Shown here in pieces: positions 22,829-33,900 of a stretch of DNA of 64,000 bases. Below the pieces are notes generated by a model. The model was not told the origin of the DNA. It saw nothing but the letters and a program-made list of their open reading frames with translations, and made no database searches. The first letter of the stretch is position 1, and every line of letters starts with the position of its first letter. The stretch comes from Mycolicibacter kumamotonensis (lineage in GTDB: Bacteria; Actinomycetota; Actinomycetes; Mycobacteriales; Mycobacteriaceae), in contig NZ_MVHU01000007.1 of the NCBI RefSeq assembly GCF_002086285.1, positions 62,001-126,000 on the forward strand. The letters are read 5' to 3'. The translations under genes were made by a program, and so were the position numbers.

Positions 22829-24721
22829 CTACGGCCGCTTCACCCAGATTCCGGCGTCGCCGACGATGCCCACCGGCACCGCCCCGGACAGGCTGACGTT
22901 CGTCACGCTCGGGCCGACGGCCACGATCGTGGTGTCCTGGAGGATCGGCAGCACCGTCGCCATGTTCCACAGCCGCGGTTCGACGGCTGCGATCACCTCG
23001 CTGATGGACTTGCTGCCATCCAGTGCCGCATCGATCTCGTCCTGAATGCCGTGGTCGCAGACGCCGGTGATGTTCGACGGGGCCTGCACCAGCGCCCCGG
23101 AGCCGGCCGGGCGCGGTGGCGCCTTCGACGTCGGGGTGGTCGGCTCGGTCACGGGTGACGGCGACGGCGGGGCCGGGGCACGCGGCGGAGCCGGAACGCC
23201 GGATGTGGGCACGGTGGTGGTCTCCAGCGCGATACAGCCGTATCGCGAGGCCAGCAGTGTCGCCAGGTCGCCCCCGGCCTGCTGCCAGCCGACGATGGCG
23301 TCGACCTGATGGGTCACCAGCGCCTCGCGGTAGAGCTTCACCGGGTCCAGCGGCAGCACGGTGGCCGCGATCCCCACGTTGCGCAATTGGTCTGCGGCGG
23401 TGTTGGCCACCGCCACCGAGGTCGGGTCGTTGGCCGCCACCCCGATGACCAGCGACAGCTGTTCGCCGCCCTTGCTGATGCGCCCCCGGGTGATCTCCGG
23501 CGGGTGCGGCCGGGGCGGCTCGGCTCCCGCCGGTGGCACCAGCGCGGACGGCGGTGCGTCCTTCTCGATGCGGTATCCGGCCGCCTGCAGCAGCGCCAGG
23601 GCCGCCGAGTCGGACATGGCCGGTGGGGCCGTCGGCACGTAACCGGGGTCGCTGGGAGTGCGGATCTGGGCCTGAGCCAGGGTGACGGTGTTGTCGCTAC
23701 CGGCACCCACCGTGGCCAGCAGTCCGACGTCGAGCAGCCCCAGCAGCGCCCGGCGAACCCGCACGTCGGCCAGCTTGGGTTCGGCGGCCCGCAGCGTCAA
23801 TTGCATCACCCGCGGCGTCACGACCCGGGAGGTCTGCACGCCGGGGATCACCGACAGTTGGGCGAAGGCCGCCGAGCCGCCGTGCACCTGGGCCACCTGG
23901 GTGTCACCGTTGCGGATGGAGTCGGCCAGGGCGGCCGGCGACCCGGCCCGGCGGAACAGGACCAGATCCGGCTTGGCCGGCGGGCCCCAGTAGCGGTCGT
24001 TTCGGGCGAGCAGGATCGCGTCACGCTGCGGGTCGATGTTCTCGACCCGGAACTGGCCGCCGGTGACCGGCAGCGCCCGGGCCAGCCCGGCCGGGAAACC
24101 GCCGGGCACGTCCTTGACGATGTGCGCCGGCAGGATGTTGCTGAACAACTCCCGCCAGGCCGGATACGGCTTAGCGAAGGTGACCACCACCTGCTTGCCG
24201 CCGTCGACGGAGTGCACGCCGGTGATCAGGTCATAACCCGCCGGGTCGACGACGCCGGGCTGGCTGACCATCTGCTGCCACAGGTACCAGAAGTCGTCGG
24301 CGGCAATCGGTGCGTTGTCGGTCCAGGACGCCTCGGGCCGGATCCGGTAGGTCACGGTGAACGGCGCATCGTCGGTCACCTCGGCCGACACCAACAGCGT
24401 CGGGTCCATCTCCCAACGCGAACCGGTCGGCGTGCCGGGGTCCCGGATCGGTCGGAAGGCACTGGGCAACACCAACGCGCTGATGGCGGCGGTAACCGCC
24501 GACAGATCGGAGCGCAGATGCGGGTTGAAGCCCGCCCCGATCGAGTCGATACCCATGATGATCTGGCTGACCCGCTGGGGCGGCGGCGCGGGGCTCTTCG
24601 GGGTCTCGGTGCTCTGCGGCGCCGGCGGCGGATTGACCGTGCACGCCTGGCTCAGCACCAGCAGCATCGCCGTAATCAGGGCGCCCGCCGTCAGAGGAGC
24701 GCGGCGCACTGATTTCGGCAC
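22829..24721 (-). CDS. lpqW: Lipoprotein LpqW (solute-binding-protein fold)
   Basis: About 630 residues. The N-terminal signal peptide ends in the lipobox LSQAC, so it is a membrane-anchored lipoprotein. The body follows the family 5 extracellular solute-binding fold ([42 protein letters not shown], then ARNDRYWG and [10 protein letters not shown]). In mycobacteria LpqW helps direct phosphatidylinositol mannosides between PIM and lipomannan synthesis and acts with PimE, which is encoded 11 kb away in this window. A Pro-rich insertion ([16 protein letters not shown]) lies near residue 540. GTG 24721 or nearby GTG codons are possible starts. It follows typA closely (about 30 bases). Confidence 0.9.
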   Translation of the reverse strand: MPKSVRRAPLTAGALITAMLLVLSQACTVNPPPAPQSTETPKSPAPPPQRVSQIIMGIDSIGAGFNPHLRSDLSAVTAAISALVLPSAFRPIRDPGTPTGSRWEMDPTLLVSAEVTDDAPFTVTYRIRPEASWTDNAPIAADDFWYLWQQMVSQPGVVDPAGYDLITGVHSVDGGKQVVVTFAKPYPAWRELFSNILPAHIVKDVPGGFPAGLARALPVTGGQFRVENIDPQRDAILLARNDRYWGPPAKPDLVLFRRAGSPAALADSIRNGDTQVAQVHGGSAAFAQLSVIPGVQTSRVVTPRVMQLTLRAAEPKLADVRVRRALLGLLDVGLLATVGAGSDNTVTLAQAQIRTPSDPGYVPTAPPAMSDSAALALLQAAGYRIEKDAPPSALVPPAGAEPPRPHPPEITRGRISKGGEQLSLVIGVAANDPTSVAVANTAADQLRNVGIAATVLPLDPVKLYREALVTHQVDAIVGWQQAGGDLATLLASRYGCIALETTTVPTSGVPAPPRAPAPPSPSPVTEPTTPTSKAPPRPAGSGALVQAPSNITGVCDHGIQDEIDAALDGSKSISEVIAAVEPRLWNMATVLPILQDTTIVAVGPSVTNVSLSGAVPVGIVGDAGIWVKRP

Positions 24722-24750
24722 GGCCACCAGGGTATCCGGGCCGCCCAAAT

Positions 24751-26634
24751 CTAGAGGTTCTTGGCCCGCGCGCGGTTGCGCGCCCGCAGCGTCGAGTCCA
24801 GCTCAACCTTGCGCACCCGCACCACCTCGGGAGTGACCTCGACGCACTCGTCGGCGGCACAGAACTCCATCGCCTGCTCCAGGTCCAACTCGATCGGTCT
24901 GGCCAGCGTCTCCATCACGTCGGCCGTCGACGACCGCATGTTGGTCAGCTTCTTCTCCTTGGTGACGTTGATGTCGAGATCCTCGGCACGCGGATTGATC
25001 CCGACCACCATGCCCTGGTAGGTGTCCTGGCCCGGCTCGACGAAAAATTGACCGCGGTCGGCCAGCTGGATCAGCGCGAACGGGGTGATGGACCCGGCCC
25101 GGTCGGAGACCAGCGACCCGGTGTGCCGGGCGCGGATCTCACCGGCCCACGGCTGGTAACCCTCGAACACCGCGTTGGCGATGCCGGTGCCGCGGGTCTC
25201 GGTGAGAAAGTCGGTGCGCCAACCGATCAGGCCACGGCTGGGGATGATGAACTCCATCCGCACCCACCCGGTGGTGTGGTTGGCCATCTCGGTCATCCTC
25301 CCCTTGCGGGCGGCCGCCAGCTGGGTGATGGCGCCGACATACTCCTCGGGACAGTCGACGGTGAGGTGCTCGAACGGCTCGTGCACCTTGCCGTCGATCT
25401 TCTTGGTCACCACCTGCGGTTTGCCCACGGTCAGCTCGAAGCCCTCGCGGCGCATCTGCTCGACGAGGATGGCCAGCGCCAGCTCGCCGCGGCCCTGCAC
25501 CTCCCAGGCGTCCGGGCGCCCGATGTCGACCACCCGGACCGACACGTTGCCGATCAGCTCGGTATCCAGCCGCGTCTTGACCATGCGCGCGGTCAGCTTG
25601 TGGCCCGAGACCTTGCCGGCCAGCGGTGAGGTGTTGGTGCCGATCGTCACGGAGATCGCCGGCTCGTCGACGGTGATCCGCGGCAGAGGGGCCGGGTCGA
25701 CGGGGTCCGCCAAGGTATCGCCGATCATGATGTCGCCGATGCCGGCGACGGCGACGATGTCACCGGCGACGGCCTCGTCGGTCGGGGTGCGCTCGACGCC
25801 GACGGTGACCAGCAGCTCGGTGATCTTGGCCGTGGTGGTCACCGGCTCACCGTCGACCTCACGCATCCAGGCGACCTGCTGGCCTTTGCGGATGCGGCCG
25901 TTGTAGACCCGGATCAAGGCGAGCCGGCCCAGGAACGCCGAGGCGTCGAGGTTGGTGACCAGCGCCTGCAGCGGCGCCTCCGGGTCACCCGAGGGCGGCG
26001 GCACATGTTCGAGCAGCACGTCGAACAGTGGATCGAGGTTGTCGCCGTCCGGGACCGAGCCGTCGGCCGGCGCGGTGGTGCTGGCCACCCCGGCCCGGCC
26101 GGACGCGTAGAGCGTCGGCAGCCCCAGTGCGTGTTCGGCGGCGGCCTGCGCCTCGTCGTCGAGGTCGCTGGCCACGTCGAGCAGCAGATCGTGGCTGGCC
26201 TCGACCACCTCGGCGATGCGGGCGTCGGGGCGGTCGGTCTTGTTGACCACCAGGATCACCGGCAGGTGCGCTGCCAGCGCCTTGCGCAGCACGAACCGGG
26301 TCTGCGGCAGCGGCCCCTCGGAGGCGTCGACCAACAGCAACACCCCGTCGACCATGGACAGTCCGCGCTCGACCTCCCCGCCGAAGTCGGCGTGGCCGGG
26401 GGTGTCGATCACGTTGATGACGGTGACGGTTCCGTCGGGGTGGTGGCGGTGTACGGCCGTGTTCTTGGCCAGGATCGTGATGCCCTTTTCCCGCTCCAGA
26501 TCACCGGAGTCCATCACCCGGTCGGCGGCCTCGCCGCGTTCCTGCAGGGCCCCGGACTGGCGGAGCATGGCGTCGACCAGAGTCGTCTTGCCGTGGTCTA
26601 CGTGCGCGACGATGGCGACGTTACGAAAGTTCAC
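24751..26634 (-). CDS. typA: Ribosome-associated GTPase TypA/BipA
   Basis: Translational GTPase related to EF-G that acts in ribosome assembly and stress. 627 residues from GTG 26634, matching the N-terminus of Rv1165. G1 motif AHVDHGKTT at about residues 9-17, switch region [14 protein letters not shown]3 DTPGHADF and G4 NKTDRPDA are intact, followed by the beta-barrel domain and the BipA-specific C-terminal part ([19 protein letters not shown]). In M. tuberculosis it directly follows narI; here three genes lie between them. lpqW follows within about 30 bases. Confidence 0.96.
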   Translation of the reverse strand: MNFRNVAIVAHVDHGKTTLVDAMLRQSGALQERGEAADRVMDSGDLEREKGITILAKNTAVHRHHPDGTVTVINVIDTPGHADFGGEVERGLSMVDGVLLLVDASEGPLPQTRFVLRKALAAHLPVILVVNKTDRPDARIAEVVEASHDLLLDVASDLDDEAQAAAEHALGLPTLYASGRAGVASTTAPADGSVPDGDNLDPLFDVLLEHVPPPSGDPEAPLQALVTNLDASAFLGRLALIRVYNGRIRKGQQVAWMREVDGEPVTTTAKITELLVTVGVERTPTDEAVAGDIVAVAGIGDIMIGDTLADPVDPAPLPRITVDEPAISVTIGTNTSPLAGKVSGHKLTARMVKTRLDTELIGNVSVRVVDIGRPDAWEVQGRGELALAILVEQMRREGFELTVGKPQVVTKKIDGKVHEPFEHLTVDCPEEYVGAITQLAAARKGRMTEMANHTTGWVRMEFIIPSRGLIGWRTDFLTETRGTGIANAVFEGYQPWAGEIRARHTGSLVSDRAGSITPFALIQLADRGQFFVEPGQDTYQGMVVGINPRAEDLDINVTKEKKLTNMRSSTADVMETLARPIELDLEQAMEFCAADECVEVTPEVVRVRKVELDSTLRARNRARAKNL

Positions 26635-26718
26635 CGGGCGATTCTGCCAGCGCACCCCGTCAATCGCGAAAACGAGGCACCCGAAGCCGCCAAGGTCACA
26701 GTCGGCTCTCAGGCCCGG

Positions 26719-27117
26719 TCACAGACCCAGCGGGGACTCGGCGCTGAACCGCTCCAGTTCCTGCAGGTGCAGCTCGGTCAGCGCTTGCAGACACTCCGCT
26801 GCCGCCTCGGTGAGCTGTAGCCGAATCACCCGCTGGTCTTCACTGTCGCGGGTCCGGGTGACCAGCCCGGCCGCTTCGGCTCGCTGGATCAACTCGCCGG
26901 CGCTGTGATGGCGCAGCAGCAGGTATTCGGCGATGTCACCGACCGTCGGGCCCCGCGAGTCGCTGTGACCTCGCACCGCCAGCAGCAATTGGTGCTGCGC
27001 GGGGGTGAGCCCGGCGGCCTGCGCCTGGTCAGCGCTCCAGCGCTCGAAACGCCGCAGCCGGGTCCGGAAGGTCAGCAACCGGGTGTAGACGTCGTCAGGC
27101 AGTCCCACGCCGGTCAC
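26719..27117 (-). CDS. MarR family transcriptional regulator
   Basis: 132 residues from GTG 27117. The winged helix is seen as LTPAQHQLLLAVRGH, then VGDIAEYLLLRHHSAGELIQRAEAAGLVTRTRDSEDQRVIRLQLTEAAAE, with the conserved Asp-x-Arg wing. MarR dimers usually respond to small phenolic or lipid ligands. It lies 30 bases downstream of the RidA gene and upstream of typA, all on one strand. It has no counterpart at this position in M. tuberculosis. Targets are not evident; the adjacent ridA and nar genes are candidates by position only. Confidence 0.88.
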   Translation of the reverse strand: MTGVGLPDDVYTRLLTFRTRLRRFERWSADQAQAAGLTPAQHQLLLAVRGHSDSRGPTVGDIAEYLLLRHHSAGELIQRAEAAGLVTRTRDSEDQRVIRLQLTEAAAECLQALTELHLQELERFSAESPLGL

Positions 27118-27147
27118 TTTATGCTGCCCGCTGTGCTCGCGCGGCCA

Positions 27148-27534
27148 TCAGCGCAGCCGTGCGGTGATCTGGATCTCGACCGCCGCCCCCGGTGACGCCA
27201 GTTCGGTTATTCCGACGGCCGTCCAAGCCGGGTAGGGAGCGGAAAGGAAAGCATCTTTGACCGCACAGAATTCGTCGAAGTGCGCTGCCAGACCGACGTG
27301 ATAGGTGGTCATCTCCGTCACGTCGGCGAAGTCCAGGCCCACCTCCCCCAGCAGGCCGCGGAGATTTTCGAAGGCCTGAGTAAATTGCTCGGTCAGGTCC
27401 TGCGGCACGGTCAGGTCGGGACGCAGGCCGATCATGCCCGAGCAGCGCAGGTGATCGCCGTCGACGACGGCGGGGCTGAAGTGATAAGCGTCAAACATCG
27501 GCTGCATCCAGGCCGGGATGACGGTCCGTTTCAT
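27148..27534 (-). CDS. RidA family protein
   Basis: 128-residue member of the RidA/YER057c/UK114 family, trimeric proteins of which some hydrolyse reactive enamines or imines formed by PLP enzymes. Seen are FSPAVVDGDHLRCSGMIGLRPD at the N-terminal half, LTEQFTQAFENLRGLLGEVGLDFADVTEMTTYHVG, and the C-terminal AWTAVGITELASPGAAVEIQITA. The Arg that binds the carboxylate in canonical RidA (in an R-x-T/C-V motif) is not clearly present, so it may belong to one of the divergent Rid subfamilies. AGGAGA precedes the ATG. It lies 36 bases after the DUF732 gene. Confidence 0.87.
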   Translation of the reverse strand: MKRTVIPAWMQPMFDAYHFSPAVVDGDHLRCSGMIGLRPDLTVPQDLTEQFTQAFENLRGLLGEVGLDFADVTEMTTYHVGLAAHFDEFCAVKDAFLSAPYPAWTAVGITELASPGAAVEIQITARLR

Positions 27535-27570
27535 GGGGTCTCCTGGTGATTCAGCGCAATCGACGCGTCG

Positions 27571-27903
27571 CTACGGCGCACCCCCGGCGCCGTTCTGCAC
27601 CAACTGGTCCGGGCAGTACGACCGCGCGGCGATACCGACGAACATGGTCCCGTGCTCGGTCGTCAGGCCCGGATTGCGTTCCTTGAGACCGTCGAGTACC
27701 TCCGGGCTCGGTTTGCCCTCCGCGATGAACCGGCACACCATCTTTGCGGTGATGATCGCCTGGTCGGCGCGGTTGTAGGTGATACCGGCCGCCTGCAGCG
27801 CCATGAGGAAGTCGCTGTCGATATCCGGCGGCTCGGCCTGCGCCGGTCCGGACAGGCCGATCATCATCACCAGGGCACCCAGCGGGGCCGCGAGGATCTT
27901 CAT
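27571..27903 (-). CDS. Secreted DUF732 protein at end of nar operon
   Basis: 110 residues from ATG 27903. The signal peptide MKILAAPLGALVMMIGLSGPAQA is followed by a mature domain of about 87 residues of the DUF732 type: DSDFLMALQAAGITYNRADQAIITAKMVCRFIAEG with a second Cys in RSYCPDQL, which would form the family's disulfide. Such proteins are small, exported and of unknown role in mycobacteria. The narI stop and this start share one base (TGATG), so translation is coupled to the nitrate reductase operon. M. tuberculosis narGHJI has no such gene at its end. Confidence 0.86.
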   Translation of the reverse strand: MKILAAPLGALVMMIGLSGPAQAEPPDIDSDFLMALQAAGITYNRADQAIITAKMVCRFIAEGKPSPEVLDGLKERNPGLTTEHGTMFVGIAARSYCPDQLVQNGAGGAP

Positions 27904-28652
27904 CACCAGCCCCTCCGCGGTGACCGGGAGCCCATCGGTTGATTCTTCTTCGCGAAGTCGCGGCTGCGGTAGACGATGTAGGGCCGGAACAGGTAGCCGA
28001 TCGGCGCGCTGAAAGCGTGCACCAGGCGGGTGAACGGCCACAACGCGAACAGGGCCAACGCGATCAACACATGCACCTGGAAGTACGCCGGCGCCTGCGC
28101 CATCAGATCGCCGCGCGGGTCAAGCGCGATGATCGATCGGAACCACACCGACACAGTCTGCCGGTAGTCGTGCTCCTCCCCGTAGGCGGTGGCGCCCATC
28201 AGGGTGCAGACCATGCCGGCCACCAGCGCACACATCAGCACCGCATACATCAGCTTGTCGTTGACGCTGGTGGCCTTGAACACCGATCGCTCGGTGCGCC
28301 GGCGATAGATCAGCAACCCGACGCCGACGAGCGTGGCGATGCCGGCGGGAACTCCGAGGATGAGCGCCTGCAGGTGATAGAAGCGATCGCTCATGCCCAG
28401 CGCGCGGGTCCACGACTCCGGGACGAACAGCCCCATGATGTGCCCTGCGATCACCACGAAGCTGCCGAAGTGGAACAACGGGCTGCCGATCCGCAGCAGC
28501 TTGGACTCATACAGCTGCGACGAGCGGGTGGTCCAGCCGAACTTGTCGTACTTGTATCGCCACCAGGTCGCCACACCGGCGACGGCCAGCACGAAGTAGG
28601 GCACGATGTCCCACCACAGCTCTACGGGGCTGATGACGGTGACTTCGGTCAT
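27903..28652 (-). CDS. narI: Respiratory nitrate reductase gamma subunit
   Basis: 249-residue membrane subunit that carries two b hemes and passes electrons from menaquinol to NarH. Five helices are visible. Heme ligands His61 and His71 (FHFGSFVVIAGHIMG), and His194 and His212 (FQVHVLIALALFALWPFTRLVHAF) keep nearly the same spacing as E. coli NarI. The start overlaps the narJ stop (ATGA), and the stop overlaps the DUF732 start (TGATG). Confidence 0.96.
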   Translation of the reverse strand: MTEVTVISPVELWWDIVPYFVLAVAGVATWWRYKYDKFGWTTRSSQLYESKLLRIGSPLFHFGSFVVIAGHIMGLFVPESWTRALGMSDRFYHLQALILGVPAGIATLVGVGLLIYRRRTERSVFKATSVNDKLMYAVLMCALVAGMVCTLMGATAYGEEHDYRQTVSVWFRSIIALDPRGDLMAQAPAYFQVHVLIALALFALWPFTRLVHAFSAPIGYLFRPYIVYRSRDFAKKNQPMGSRSPRRGW

Positions 28653-29317
28653 CGGGCCGGCACCTTCGGCATCCCGAGCGAAACCGTCGCCGAGTACGGC
28701 TGTAGCCCAACGGCTTCGGCCGGCGGGCCGGACGCCATCAGCTCACTCACGTTCTGCACCTCCTGATCGGTCGCCTCCGGTAGTGTCTCGCACACGGCGG
28801 CCACCGTGTAGGCATAGGGCGATCCCGCATCGGCCAGCGACTTGTGCAGGACGTCGATCGGCACGCGGTGCGCCAGCAGCAGCCGACGTCCGGCCTCGGG
28901 GTCGACGGTCGCGGCGAACTCCAGCACCACCGGCAGATGGTCGGGCGCCTCCCCGGCGGGCGGCTCGACGCCGGCCTCGCGGTAGGCGGTGGCGAAGGCC
29001 AGCATCTGCATCCCGCGGTTGCGGGTGTCCCCGCCGGTCCAATAGGTCAGAAACATCGTCGAACGCTTGCGCATGTCGAACGTTTCGACGTAGTCGACGG
29101 CAGCCGCCATCGGATCCGCCGCGCGCAGCGCTGACGCGGTGCGCCGCAACAGGTCTGCCGGCATCGCATCCGCGTGGGCCAGCAGCGCGTCGACGGTGTC
29201 GAGCCGCTGGCTCAGGTGCTCGTCGGGATAAGCCAGCAACAGCGACGCCGCCTGCCACACCGCCCGGTCGGCGGGCCCGCCCGGCTGGCGCCGCAACGAA
29301 CGGAGGAAGCGCTTCAC
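28649..29317 (-). CDS. narJ: Nitrate reductase molybdenum cofactor assembly chaperone
   Basis: 222-residue cytoplasmic chaperone of the TorD/NarJ family that inserts molybdenum cofactor into NarG and helps assemble the complex. Recognised by AASLLLAYPDE near the N-terminus, the signature YVETFDMRKRSTMFLTYWTGGDTRNRG, and ADHLPVVLEF-like DHLPVVLEFAA. GTG 29317 is the start because it overlaps the narH stop as GTGA; its own stop overlaps the narI start. The C-terminal region is helical and not conserved. Confidence 0.95.
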   Translation of the reverse strand: MKRFLRSLRRQPGGPADRAVWQAASLLLAYPDEHLSQRLDTVDALLAHADAMPADLLRRTASALRAADPMAAAVDYVETFDMRKRSTMFLTYWTGGDTRNRGMQMLAFATAYREAGVEPPAGEAPDHLPVVLEFAATVDPEAGRRLLLAHRVPIDVLHKSLADAGSPYAYTVAAVCETLPEATDQEVQNVSELMASGPPAEAVGLQPYSATVSLGMPKVPAR

Positions 29318-30924
29318 TGGTGCTCCGGAAACATCTCGGGCACCGCCTTGTCGCCGCCGCCCCAGTTGAGCAGATTGGTCCGGCCCCGCGGCCGCTGCGC
29401 GTGCCCCCCACTGTCCATCACGTGAAACGACGACTTGCTTCGACCGTCGGCAGCCAGGAACGGGTCGTCCTCGTAGCCTTCGGGACCACCGGTGATGGAG
29501 CATCCCATGTGTTCGAGCTCGTGCGCCTTCTGACTGTAGGCGGTCGGAATCACATAACGCTCTTCGTATTTCGCGATTGCCAAAAGCCGGTACATGGAAT
29601 ACATCTCCTCTTCGGTCATGCCGACCGAGGCGGGGATGTGCGGCTGGGTCTCCCGGCCCAGGCTGATGTCACGCATGTAGGAGCGCATCGCGGCCAGGCG
29701 CCGCAGCACGTCTTCGATGACGGTCGTGTCGCCCGCGGTGAAAAGTTCGGCGAGGTAGGCCATCGGGATACGCAGCGCTTCGAGAGCGCCGAACAGATTG
29801 CCGAGGTCTTCACCGTCGTGCCCGTCACGGCTGACGGCGTCGACAACCGGGGACAGCGGCGGGACGTACCAGACCATCGGCATGGTGCGGTACTCCGGGT
29901 GCAGCGGCAAAGCCACTTTGTAGGTGTTGATCAGCGCGTAGATCGGCGAGCGCTGTGCGGCCTCGATCCAGGTGTCGGAGATCCCCTCGGCGCGCGCGCC
30001 CGCGATCACCTCCGGGTCAGTCGGATCCAGAAACACCCCGCACTGCGCCTCGTACAGATCGGTGTCCTTCTCCACCGACGCGGCTTCGAGAACCTTGTCG
30101 GCGTCGTAGAGCACCAGCCCGATGTAGCGCAGCCGCCCGACACAGGTCTCCGAGCAAACCGTGGGCAGGCCGACTTCGATTCGCGGATAACAGAAGTGGC
30201 ACTTCTCGGCCTTGCCGGTCTTGTGGTTGAAGTACACCTTTTTGTACGGGCACCCCGACACGCACAGCCGCCAACCACGGCACCGATCCTGGTCGACCAG
30301 CACGATGCCGTCCTCTTCGCGCTTGTAGATCGCCCCGGTCGGGCACGACGCCACACACGACGGGTTCAGGCAGTGCTCGCAGATCCGCGGCAGGTAGAAC
30401 ATGAAGGTTTCTTCGAGCTCGCTTTTGACCTGGTCACTGACCTTCGCCAGGATCGGGTCATTGACCAGGTTCTCCGGCGAACCCGCAAGGTTGTCATCCC
30501 AGTTGGGGCCCCACTCGATCTTCATCGGATCGCCGGTGATCGAACTGCGGGGCGCGGCGACCGGGATGGTGTCGCCCAGCGGCGCCGAGGTGAGGTTCTC
30601 GTAGTCGTAGGTCCACGGTTCGTAGTAGTCCTTCAACGCGGGCAGGTTGGGGTTGGCGAAGATGTTCAGCAACTTGTGGACGCGTCCGCCGGCCAGCAGC
30701 CGCAGCCTGCCCTTCTTGTCGAGCGTCCAGCCGCCCTTCCAGCGACTCTGGTCTTCGTAGGTGCGCGGATACCCTCCGCCCGGGCGGGTTTCGACGTTGT
30801 TGAACCACACGTACTCGGTGCCCTCGCGGTTGGTCCAGGCCTGTTTGCAGGTCACCGAGCAGGTGTGGCACCCGATACATTTGTCCAGGTTCATCACCAT
30901 GGCCATCTGGGCCATAACTTTCAT
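29314..30924 (-). CDS. narH: Respiratory nitrate reductase beta subunit
   Basis: 536-residue iron-sulfur subunit carrying three 4Fe-4S and one 3Fe-4S cluster. The first cluster motif is CIGCHTCSVTC (Cys16, 19, 22, 26). Further motifs are CEHCLNPSCVASCP, CRGWRLCVSGCPYKK, in which a Trp replaces a Cys as expected for the 3Fe-4S cluster, and CHFC. Length and the C-terminal nitrate-reductase-specific domain (MTEEEMYSMYRLLAIAKYEERYVIPTAY) are normal. Start and stop overlap neighbouring genes by one and four bases. Confidence 0.97.
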   Translation of the reverse strand: MKVMAQMAMVMNLDKCIGCHTCSVTCKQAWTNREGTEYVWFNNVETRPGGGYPRTYEDQSRWKGGWTLDKKGRLRLLAGGRVHKLLNIFANPNLPALKDYYEPWTYDYENLTSAPLGDTIPVAAPRSSITGDPMKIEWGPNWDDNLAGSPENLVNDPILAKVSDQVKSELEETFMFYLPRICEHCLNPSCVASCPTGAIYKREEDGIVLVDQDRCRGWRLCVSGCPYKKVYFNHKTGKAEKCHFCYPRIEVGLPTVCSETCVGRLRYIGLVLYDADKVLEAASVEKDTDLYEAQCGVFLDPTDPEVIAGARAEGISDTWIEAAQRSPIYALINTYKVALPLHPEYRTMPMVWYVPPLSPVVDAVSRDGHDGEDLGNLFGALEALRIPMAYLAELFTAGDTTVIEDVLRRLAAMRSYMRDISLGRETQPHIPASVGMTEEEMYSMYRLLAIAKYEERYVIPTAYSQKAHELEHMGCSITGGPEGYEDDPFLAADGRSKSSFHVMDSGGHAQRPRGRTNLLNWGGGDKAVPEMFPEHQ

Positions 30925-33900
30925 CAGTAACGAACCTCCTGGCTGCGGCGGCGACGCACCACCGTCACCTCGTCACGCTGGTTGCCGGTCGGCCCCAGGT
31001 AGTTGAACGCGAACGCATGCTGGCCGTAGCCGCCGGCGAGATGGCTGGGCTTGACCCGGATCCGGGTCAGCGAGTTGTGGGTGCCGCCGCGCTTGTTGTT
31101 GGTCTCGGCCCGCGGGGTGTCGACGGTGCGCTCCTGGACGTGGTAGACGAAGACCACGCCGTCCGGCATCCGCTGGCTCACGATCGCCCGGCCGACGAAC
31201 ACACCGTTGACGTTGACCGCCTCGATCCAATCGTTGTCCTTCACACCGATTTTCGCGGCATCTCCCGGGCTCATCCACATGGTCGGCCCGCCCCGGGACA
31301 GCGACAGCATGTACAGGTTGTCCTGATAGGTGGAGTGGAACGACCACTTCGAGTGCGGGGTCAGGTACCGCACCGTGATGCCGATGCCGTCGCCGACCTC
31401 GCCGAGTTCGGGGGCATCGAACAGCCGCACCATGTCCAGCGGGGGGCGGTAGACCGGCATGTGCTCGCCGAGTTCCTCGATCCAGTCGTGCGCGGTGTAG
31501 AAGTGCATCCGGCCGGTCAGGGTGTGGAACGGCTTGAGGCACTCGATGTTGATCGTGAAGGGCGCGTAGCGCCGGCCGCCGGTCTCGCTCCCGGACCACT
31601 CCGGGCTGGTGATCACCGGCACCGGGCGGGCCTGGGTGTCGGCGTAGGTGATCCGCTTCTCCTCACTGCCCTCCGACAGATGTGCCAGCCGCTGGCCGGT
31701 GCGCTTCTCCAGTTCGCGGAACCCCTCCGTCGCGATCCGGCCGTTGGTGGTGCCCGACAACGCCAGGACGGTGTCGGCCATCCGCGTCGCGGTGGTCAGC
31801 GCCGGCCTGCCCTCACCGGCACCGGATTTCATCACCCCGAACCTGGCTGCCAGGTCCTCGACCTCTTCGTGCGGGAACACCGTGTAGCCCTTGGTGGTCA
31901 GCCCCAGCGTCTCGACCAACGGACCCAGGGTCTGCCACTTGTCGTGGATTGCGGTGTAATCGCGTTCCACCACCGTCACTTTGGGCATCGTCTTACCCGG
32001 AACCGGCGTCTCGCCGGTGCGCAGCCAATCGCGTTCCGTGCCCTCGGGGTAGGCCATCGCGTCGGCGGTGTCGTGCAGCATCGCGGTCAGTACGACGTCG
32101 CTGCGCACGCCCAGATGCTTCTTGGCGAGGCCACTGAAGGTCCGGGCGATCGCACCGAACGCGTCGTAGTCGCTGCGGGTCTCCCACGGCGGGTCGATCG
32201 CGGCGCTGAACGAGTGCACATACGGGTGCATGTCGGTCGACGACAGGTCGGCCTTCTCATACCAGGTCGCCGCCGGCAGCACGACGTCGGACATCAGCGT
32301 GGTCGAGGTCATCCGGAAGTCGATCGACATCAGCAGGTCGAGCTTGCCTTCGGGAATGTCGCCGTCGCAGCGCACGGTCTGCGGTTTCACCCCGCCCGAC
32401 GGCGGCTCGCCGACAACACTGGCGTCGGTGCCCAGCAGGTGCTTGAGGAAATACTCCCCGCCCTTGCCCGAGGCGCCGATCAGGTTGGCCCGCCATACCG
32501 TGAGCACCCGCGGCCAGTTGACCGGGTTGTCCGGGTCGGTCACCGACAGTTTCAGCTCGCCGGAGGCGAGTTGCTCGGCGACGTACTCGCCCGCGTCGCG
32601 GCCGGCGGCCTCGGCCGCATCTGCCACATCCAGGCTGGACTTGTCGAACTGGGGGTAGAACGGGCTCCAGCCCATCGCGGTGGCCGAAGCCAGGATGTCC
32701 ATGGTGTGCTTGCCGTCGAAGCGACCGCGCCCCACCGGGGTGGTCAGCTTGTCCGCCCCGTAGGCGTCGTAGCGCCACTGGTCGGTGTGCGCGTACCAGT
32801 AGGAGGTGCCGGGCACCTGTCGCGGCGGCCGCGACCAGTCGTTGCCCGCGGCCATCGTCTGCCAACCGGTCAGCGGGCGCACCTTTTCCTGGCCGACGTA
32901 GTGCGCCCAGCCGCCGCCGTTGCGCCCCATCGACCCGGTCAGCATCAGCAGCGCCAGCACCGCGCGGTAGGTGGCGTCGCCGTGGAACCACTGGCAGATC
33001 CCGCTGCCCATGATGATCATCGACCGGCCGCCGGAATCCACTGCGTTCTGGGCGAATTCGCGCGCCACCCGGATCGCCTGGGCGGCCGAAACCCCGGTGA
33101 TCGGTTCCTGCCACGCCGGGGTGTTGACGGCGGTGCCGTCGTCGTATCCGGTGGGCCATTCGCCGGGCAGCCCGGGCCGGCCCACCGAGTAGTTGGCCAG
33201 CATCAGATCGAAGACGGTGCAGACCAGATGCTCGCCGACCTGCCGGACCGGGACGCCGCGCTGCACGACGGTGCCGTGGCCGTCCACGGCGTCGAAGCCG
33301 GGCAGCGACACCAGGGCGGTACGCCGGTGCCCGTTGTGGGCCGCGGGGTCGAGCACGGTCAGGGCAGGCCGCACGTCACCGAGGTCGAGGTTCCACTTGC
33401 CCATGCCCTCGTCGCCCCAGCGGAAGCCCAGCGAGCCGTGCGGCACCACGACGTTGTCGGTGATCTCGTCGATCAGGGCCGGCTTGAACGCCGCATTCTC
33501 TACCGTCTGACCCAGGTCGGCGGCCGTCAGGTTCTTACCCGGCACCAGCTCGCCGTCGCGTTCCTCCAGCTTGATCAGGAACGGCAGGTCGGTGTAGCGG
33601 CGCACGTAGTCGGTGAAGAACGGCACTTCCTGCTTGACGTAGCACTCGGTGAGGATGACGTGGCCCATCGCCATGGCCAGCGCACCGTCGGTGCCGGCCG
33701 CACACGGCATCCACTCGTCGGCGAACTTGGTGTTGTCGGCGTAGTCGGGGCTGACACTGACGACCTTGGTGCCCCGGTAACGCACCTCGGCCATCCAGTG
33801 CGCGTCGGGCGTGCGGGTGATCGGGACGTTGGAGCCCCACATCATCAGGTAGGCGGCGTCCCACCAGTCGCCGGACTCCGGCACATCGGTCTGGTCACCG

